Assembly (NCBI GenBank): GCA_003611745.1
Contig: RAYF01000021.1
Coordinates: 29,931 to 93,930 of the forward strand
Direction of reading: 5' to 3'
Length of the DNA: 64,000 nucleotides
Source: a bacterium D16-36
GTDB lineage: Bacteria; Bacillota; Clostridia; Lachnospirales; Lachnospiraceae
Made by a program: the position numbers and the translations under genes. Below are positions 60,566-64,000 of the stretch, in pieces. Within the stretch, counting starts at the first letter, position 1, and each line of letters opens with the position of its first letter. Below the pieces are notes generated by a model. The model did not search any database. It saw only the letters and a list, made by a program, of their open reading frames with translations, and was not told the DNA's origin.

Positions 60566-61333
60566 TTACCATCCCATTTCCATCAGCCAGTTATTAAGGG
60601 AGCGTTCCCGTTCACGCAGTGCGGCAGAAGATTCGTACCTGCCTAAATTATACTCCCCTTCGATGTCTCCATCAACAATATAAAGTATTCTGGTGCATTT
60701 TGCGGCAACCTTGACATCATGTGTGACAAGCATGATGGCGGTACCCTCGTTATTTATTTTTGTAAGCTCATCCATCACTTCATCCGAGGAGGTGTGGTTG
60801 AGCGCTCCGGTCGGTTCATCTGCAAAGATTATTTTCGGTTTATTTATCATACTTCTGCAGATACAGGCTCTTTGGAGCTGCCCGCCTGAGACTTCGTTGA
60901 TATCGTTATCCGCAATATCTATGATTCCCAGTTTTCTCATTAAATCCTGTCCGGATTGTGTCTTTTCCCTGCGGCTCGCCGTGTTCTTTTTTGACTGGCA
61001 GGCGGGAAGGATGATATTGTCCAGTATTGTCAGGTTTTTCAGCATATACATCTGCTGGAAGATAAATCCCATTTCATCCAGCCGCAGCCCGGCAAGTTCC
61101 TTTTGGGAAAGTTTGGCGATATTTTTTCCGCAGAATGAGACTTCCCCGGCGGTAATGCTGTCCATCCCTGAAACAGAATATAATAATGTTGATTTTCCGG
61201 AACCGGACGGCCCCATCACGGCAGCCATCTCCCCTTTCTGGATAGAAAAGTTTACATTTTTTAAGACATTATTCTGCCGTTTGTTTACGATATATGTTTT
61301 GCACAAATCTTTTACTTCTAATATTTTTTCCAT
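60566..61333 (-). CDS. ABC transporter ATP-binding protein (MacB/BceA class)
   Basis: A 255-residue ATPase: Walker A GPSGSGKSTLL, signature VSGGQLQRACICRSMINKPK, Walker B IIFADEPTGALN (the TGALN ending is typical of this class), and VTHDVKVAAKCTR. Partner of the FtsX-type permease 36 bases upstream. This class drives mechanotransmission or extraction of antimicrobial peptides from membranes. Confidence 0.92.
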   Translation of the reverse strand: MEKILEVKDLCKTYIVNKRQNNVLKNVNFSIQKGEMAAVMGPSGSGKSTLLYSVSGMDSITAGEVSFCGKNIAKLSQKELAGLRLDEMGFIFQQMYMLKNLTILDNIILPACQSKKNTASRREKTQSGQDLMRKLGIIDIADNDINEVSGGQLQRACICRSMINKPKIIFADEPTGALNHTSSDEVMDELTKINNEGTAIMLVTHDVKVAAKCTRILYIVDGDIEGEYNLGRYESSAALRERERSLNNWLMEMGW

Positions 61334-61369
61334 GCTAATCCCTCCATGCCGCGTTTTCTGCGGCTTAAA

Positions 61370-63721
61370 TTATTCTATATTTGATGTTTCTGCAGCGGAA
61401 ATCCTACAAAGCCGCAGCGCTGCAAGCATGCTGGCTAGAGCAGTTACAAACAATACAACCAATGGGTAGAACACAAATGTTTCTAAAGCATTGATTTTAA
61501 AGCTAATACTCTGCGCTCCCATTATTCTAAAAATCGGCCCGACAGAAAGCTGCGAAAGGGGAGTTGACAGCAGTACGGCAAAAAATGTCGAAAGCAGGAG
61601 CACTATGCCGATTCGGAGTGTCTGCCAGTTGACTAAGGAAGAGTTTTTAAAACCAATCGCCTTCATTATTGCTATCTCTCCCTTTTCTTTCGTGATAAAG
61701 CTGCGCACCATCAGCACGGCAACCAGAATATTGATAGAGAGTACGACAATTAAAATCAGCTTCTTGATATCCTGCAGCATCCCTCCTGCGATATCGCCAA
61801 TCATTTCATTGACATAGCTGCCAGCCGTGTGTACCTTTGCTTCGGGAAGCAGATCTTTCAGGAGATCTTTCCGCCTGTCCAGTTCTTCCGCACTGGGATT
61901 ATCATGATATGCTATCTGTATGCCGAAGCATCCGGATGCATAGCGGTAGTCCAGTTCCTCGTCCTGATGGAAGCGGATGCCCTCCCCCATATTATTCATG
62001 CTCTGGTAAATTGCCGTCACAATATAATCTTTTGCTGTTTCGCCATTTTTGATAGAAACAGTGTCGCCGATATCAGCGCCAATCATATCAGCGATGATAT
62101 AAGTAATCGCGACTTCGTTAGTATTTTGAGGGGCGGTGCCGCTCAGGTACTGATATCTGTCTGTGGTAATGTCACCTGCGCCCTGAAAGGCGAGGGAGGA
62201 TGTAGTTTTGTCTTGGCAGGAAATGTGCATAGTAAACATTATTTCCTGAAAAACATCTGCCTCAATTTTGTTTTTTCTAAATTGTGCCCGGATTTTCTGA
62301 AGTTCTGCATTTATGGCGTCAAGGTTATTGCTGTTGGTATTGAAGAGCTGCTCCATGCTGGCAACATGGTCGCATTCCGCCATATTAAACCATGTAACTA
62401 ACTGGTCCGATTGCAGTGTATTGATTGTATTCACAGGAATGATAATATGCAGGATTCCTAAAGTGAAAATCAAAATCATAGTTATATATCGCCTGATGCC
62501 ACTTAAGATATCGTTTAATGCCATAAAAGGCACAGGGGCTATTCTGCTTTTGCTTAGATGCAGAACTCCTTTTACATGGTAGCGCTCCCCGCTTTCCCCA
62601 TTCCTGATGGCATCAATCGGAGAAAATTTTTTCACCTTGCGCGTACAGAAATAGCAGAACAGGACAATAAAAGCTACGACTGCAGCTGCACATAAAATAT
62701 TTAGAATATAATTGGCGCTGCCGGATATGACAATATTCTGCGATAGGCTGCTGATCATCATATTTCCAAAAGGGAAGCTGAATATCAGCCCGATGATACC
62801 GCCTACCGCCGCGATTGCAAAATATTTTGTGATATAAAGCCCGCGGATATTCTGGTTTCTAATTCCGATTGCTTTCATTACCCCGATTTCCCGGAACTCT
62901 TCGCTTAGCGTAAAGTGAATGGTAAAGCGGAGAATAACGATGGAAATCAGAATCAGGCATATGCTGACAATTAACATCACTCCAGACATTATAATATCTG
63001 TCATATATGTGTTTTTAATCCCGTTGTAATCTGCATGGAAGGCTGTTGATATTTTCAAATTGTTAAATTCGTCCCAGAAACCGCTGTCAGCATAGACGGC
63101 TATTGTGTAAAAAGGGCTTGCACTGTCCGAATAGAAAAAGTCATAGTCACTGGGGCTTAGCATAAATCTTGTCATGCCCATCATGGGGGAACCATACATG
63201 GCATCTTTCATATAGCCTTTGAGTGTCAGGGATTTGGATTTTCCATTTACAGTAATGTTGATACTTTCCCCTATCTGAAACTTGTTTTTTGAGGAGTGGA
63301 ACATTTCGCTTGTCACATACATCTCCCCTTCATTTACCTGTGTTATCTCCCTATCATTTTTGTCAAACACTTTTGTTGAATCTTTGAGCTGTGACAGGAA
63401 GAGGCTGTTGAAGTATTTAAATTTTTTCCCGTTTATTTTTACATCCTCAGGAGGAGTTTGAATTAATTTCTGCTCCTTAAATTCATAATTATTTTTTTCT
63501 GCGAAATCAAGGAATCTCTGGTTTTCCTTCTCGTCTGACACCGCGAAACAGTAATCAGGAATTTGCGCTTTCTCAAAATAATTGTCCAGAGCTGTGAAAA
63601 CCAATACCATATTGTTGGCACTGCTTGCGATAAATGTTGATGCAAGGATGATGAAGATAAGCAGGATAAGGTTCATTGTCCGCTTTCTCCTCAAATCCTT
63701 TTTAAGTATTTGAAGATACAT
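61370..63721 (-). CDS. FtsX-like ABC permease
   Basis: A 783-residue permease with an N-terminal membrane segment (residues about 17-38), a large outside domain, three segments with the FtsX pattern (FTLSEEFREIGVMKAIGIRN at about 280-300), a further segment pair, a second outside region and a last FtsX unit (KGEIAIMKAIGFKNSSLVNW). This double-FtsX structure is typical of MacB/BceB-related exporters in clostridia. It is the first gene of the operon; AAAGGAG precedes the ATG. In the upstream region, CATTTAAGG and TTATTTAAT are spaced by one helical turn (around 63775-63796), a possible response-regulator site. Confidence 0.9.
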   Translation of the reverse strand: MYLQILKKDLRRKRTMNLILLIFIILASTFIASSANNMVLVFTALDNYFEKAQIPDYCFAVSDEKENQRFLDFAEKNNYEFKEQKLIQTPPEDVKINGKKFKYFNSLFLSQLKDSTKVFDKNDREITQVNEGEMYVTSEMFHSSKNKFQIGESINITVNGKSKSLTLKGYMKDAMYGSPMMGMTRFMLSPSDYDFFYSDSASPFYTIAVYADSGFWDEFNNLKISTAFHADYNGIKNTYMTDIIMSGVMLIVSICLILISIVILRFTIHFTLSEEFREIGVMKAIGIRNQNIRGLYITKYFAIAAVGGIIGLIFSFPFGNMMISSLSQNIVISGSANYILNILCAAAVVAFIVLFCYFCTRKVKKFSPIDAIRNGESGERYHVKGVLHLSKSRIAPVPFMALNDILSGIRRYITMILIFTLGILHIIIPVNTINTLQSDQLVTWFNMAECDHVASMEQLFNTNSNNLDAINAELQKIRAQFRKNKIEADVFQEIMFTMHISCQDKTTSSLAFQGAGDITTDRYQYLSGTAPQNTNEVAITYIIADMIGADIGDTVSIKNGETAKDYIVTAIYQSMNNMGEGIRFHQDEELDYRYASGCFGIQIAYHDNPSAEELDRRKDLLKDLLPEAKVHTAGSYVNEMIGDIAGGMLQDIKKLILIVVLSINILVAVLMVRSFITKEKGEIAIMKAIGFKNSSLVNWQTLRIGIVLLLSTFFAVLLSTPLSQLSVGPIFRIMGAQSISFKINALETFVFYPLVVLFVTALASMLAALRLCRISAAETSNIE

Positions 63722-64000
63722 ACCTTTTGCTCCTTTCTGTTTTATGATTATAGACCGAATATAGCATACAAATTATTAAATAATCCTTAAATGATTCGAA
63801 TGCCACGGAAATCAATTTTCAGTATATATATCCATTACTGCCCCAAAACAATATGTCACCATTTACAGACGATGTTTATTTAACGATAACTCTCTGTTAT
63901 CCGTCATTTTCCAATGTGCCTGCCGTCCGGTTATGCTTCTGTTTTTGCCCTTACAGAATATGATACGCCTAAAAAGAAGGACAAGATATGCCGCCAGACA
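63722..64000. other. Upstream region of the Bce-like operon, no gene seen
   Basis: The last 279 bases contain the leader of the FtsX-type permease gene (minus strand) with a TATAAT-like element at 63747-63752 and tandem ATTTAA repeats near 63775-63796. From 63840 to the end no reading frame of known family is evident on either strand. Confidence 0.4.

Noticed and set aside
1..64000. CRISPR arrays, tRNA or rRNA genes, cobalamin riboswitch
   Set aside because: No regularly spaced direct repeats, no cloverleaf or rRNA segments were recognised. The start of the cobalamin operon, where a riboswitch would be, lies outside the window.

Overview
The window looks like a chromosome segment of a spore-forming, anaerobic Firmicute of the Clostridia, most likely a Lachnospiraceae-type gut bacterium. 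Reasons: AGGAGG-type ribosome binding sites and TTGACA/TATAAT promoters throughout, an anaerobic-style cobalamin gene set (CbiB, CobD, CbiP/CobQ, CbiC), a spore-coat cotJC gene, VanRS/Bce-like/LytTR signalling modules, a large serine recombinase of the clostridial mobile-element type, and many PadR, LytTR, GNAT and MATE genes. No tRNA, rRNA or CRISPR array was recognised.

Layout. 1-5821 is the 3' part of a cobalamin operon (cobU fragment, cobC, cbiB, cobD, cobQ, cbiC) ending in a MetH reactivation-domain-like protein, so B12 synthesis and its main consumer are linked. 5801-7642 (minus) is an O-acetyltransferase split into a membrane acyltransferase and a separate anchored SGNH protein. 7643-11855 is an AT-rich accessory stretch with a 104 bp MITE-like element, three GNAT genes, a truncated DUF2441-like gene and a STAS-like/membrane-protein pair. 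12022-15853 holds a PadR/membrane-protein pair and an ABC-2 exporter divergent from LytTR plus DUF3021. 15999-17322 (minus) is a three-gene toxin-antitoxin-chaperone cassette: ADP-ribosyltransferase-like toxin, small antitoxin, SecB-like chaperone. It resembles the layout of the anti-phage CmdTAC system. 17573-20914 is a LysR regulator divergent from an alpha/beta hydrolase and a DUF362 protein.

20966-25026 is a graveyard: a P-loop kinase-like gene broken by loss of one copy of an 8 bp repeat, a methyltransferase start, a SIR2-HerA defence pair and an AlbA_2/Schlafen-type gene. The SIR2, HerA and AlbA_2 genes have internal deletions and frameshifts. 26469-36228 is a nested mobile region in the spore-coat gene cotJC. 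One large serine recombinase abuts the 5' side of the surviving cotJC part. A 7.7 kb element with its own serine recombinase, a MATE-GNAT-MATE cargo operon with a leader attenuator, replication-protein and IS3 remnants, and a recognisable palindromic attP splits the 3' part in a way that would be restored in frame on excision.

36452-40606 holds small stress or resistance genes (GNAT, MarR-flavodoxin, WYL regulator-YoaP-like acetyltransferase) and a 218 bp MITE-like element. 40763-46116 has an LRR surface protein, an Rpn/PD-(D/E)XK protein, a lipoprotein and an ECF-S-like membrane protein. 46103-63721 is a signalling block: a giant propeller hybrid histidine kinase, a VanRS-like pair with a membrane-anchored C39 peptidase, a LytTR/GHKL pair with a heterodimeric ABC exporter, and convergently a Bce-like sensor/regulator/ABC module. 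All function calls come from reading the sequence; no database search was run.
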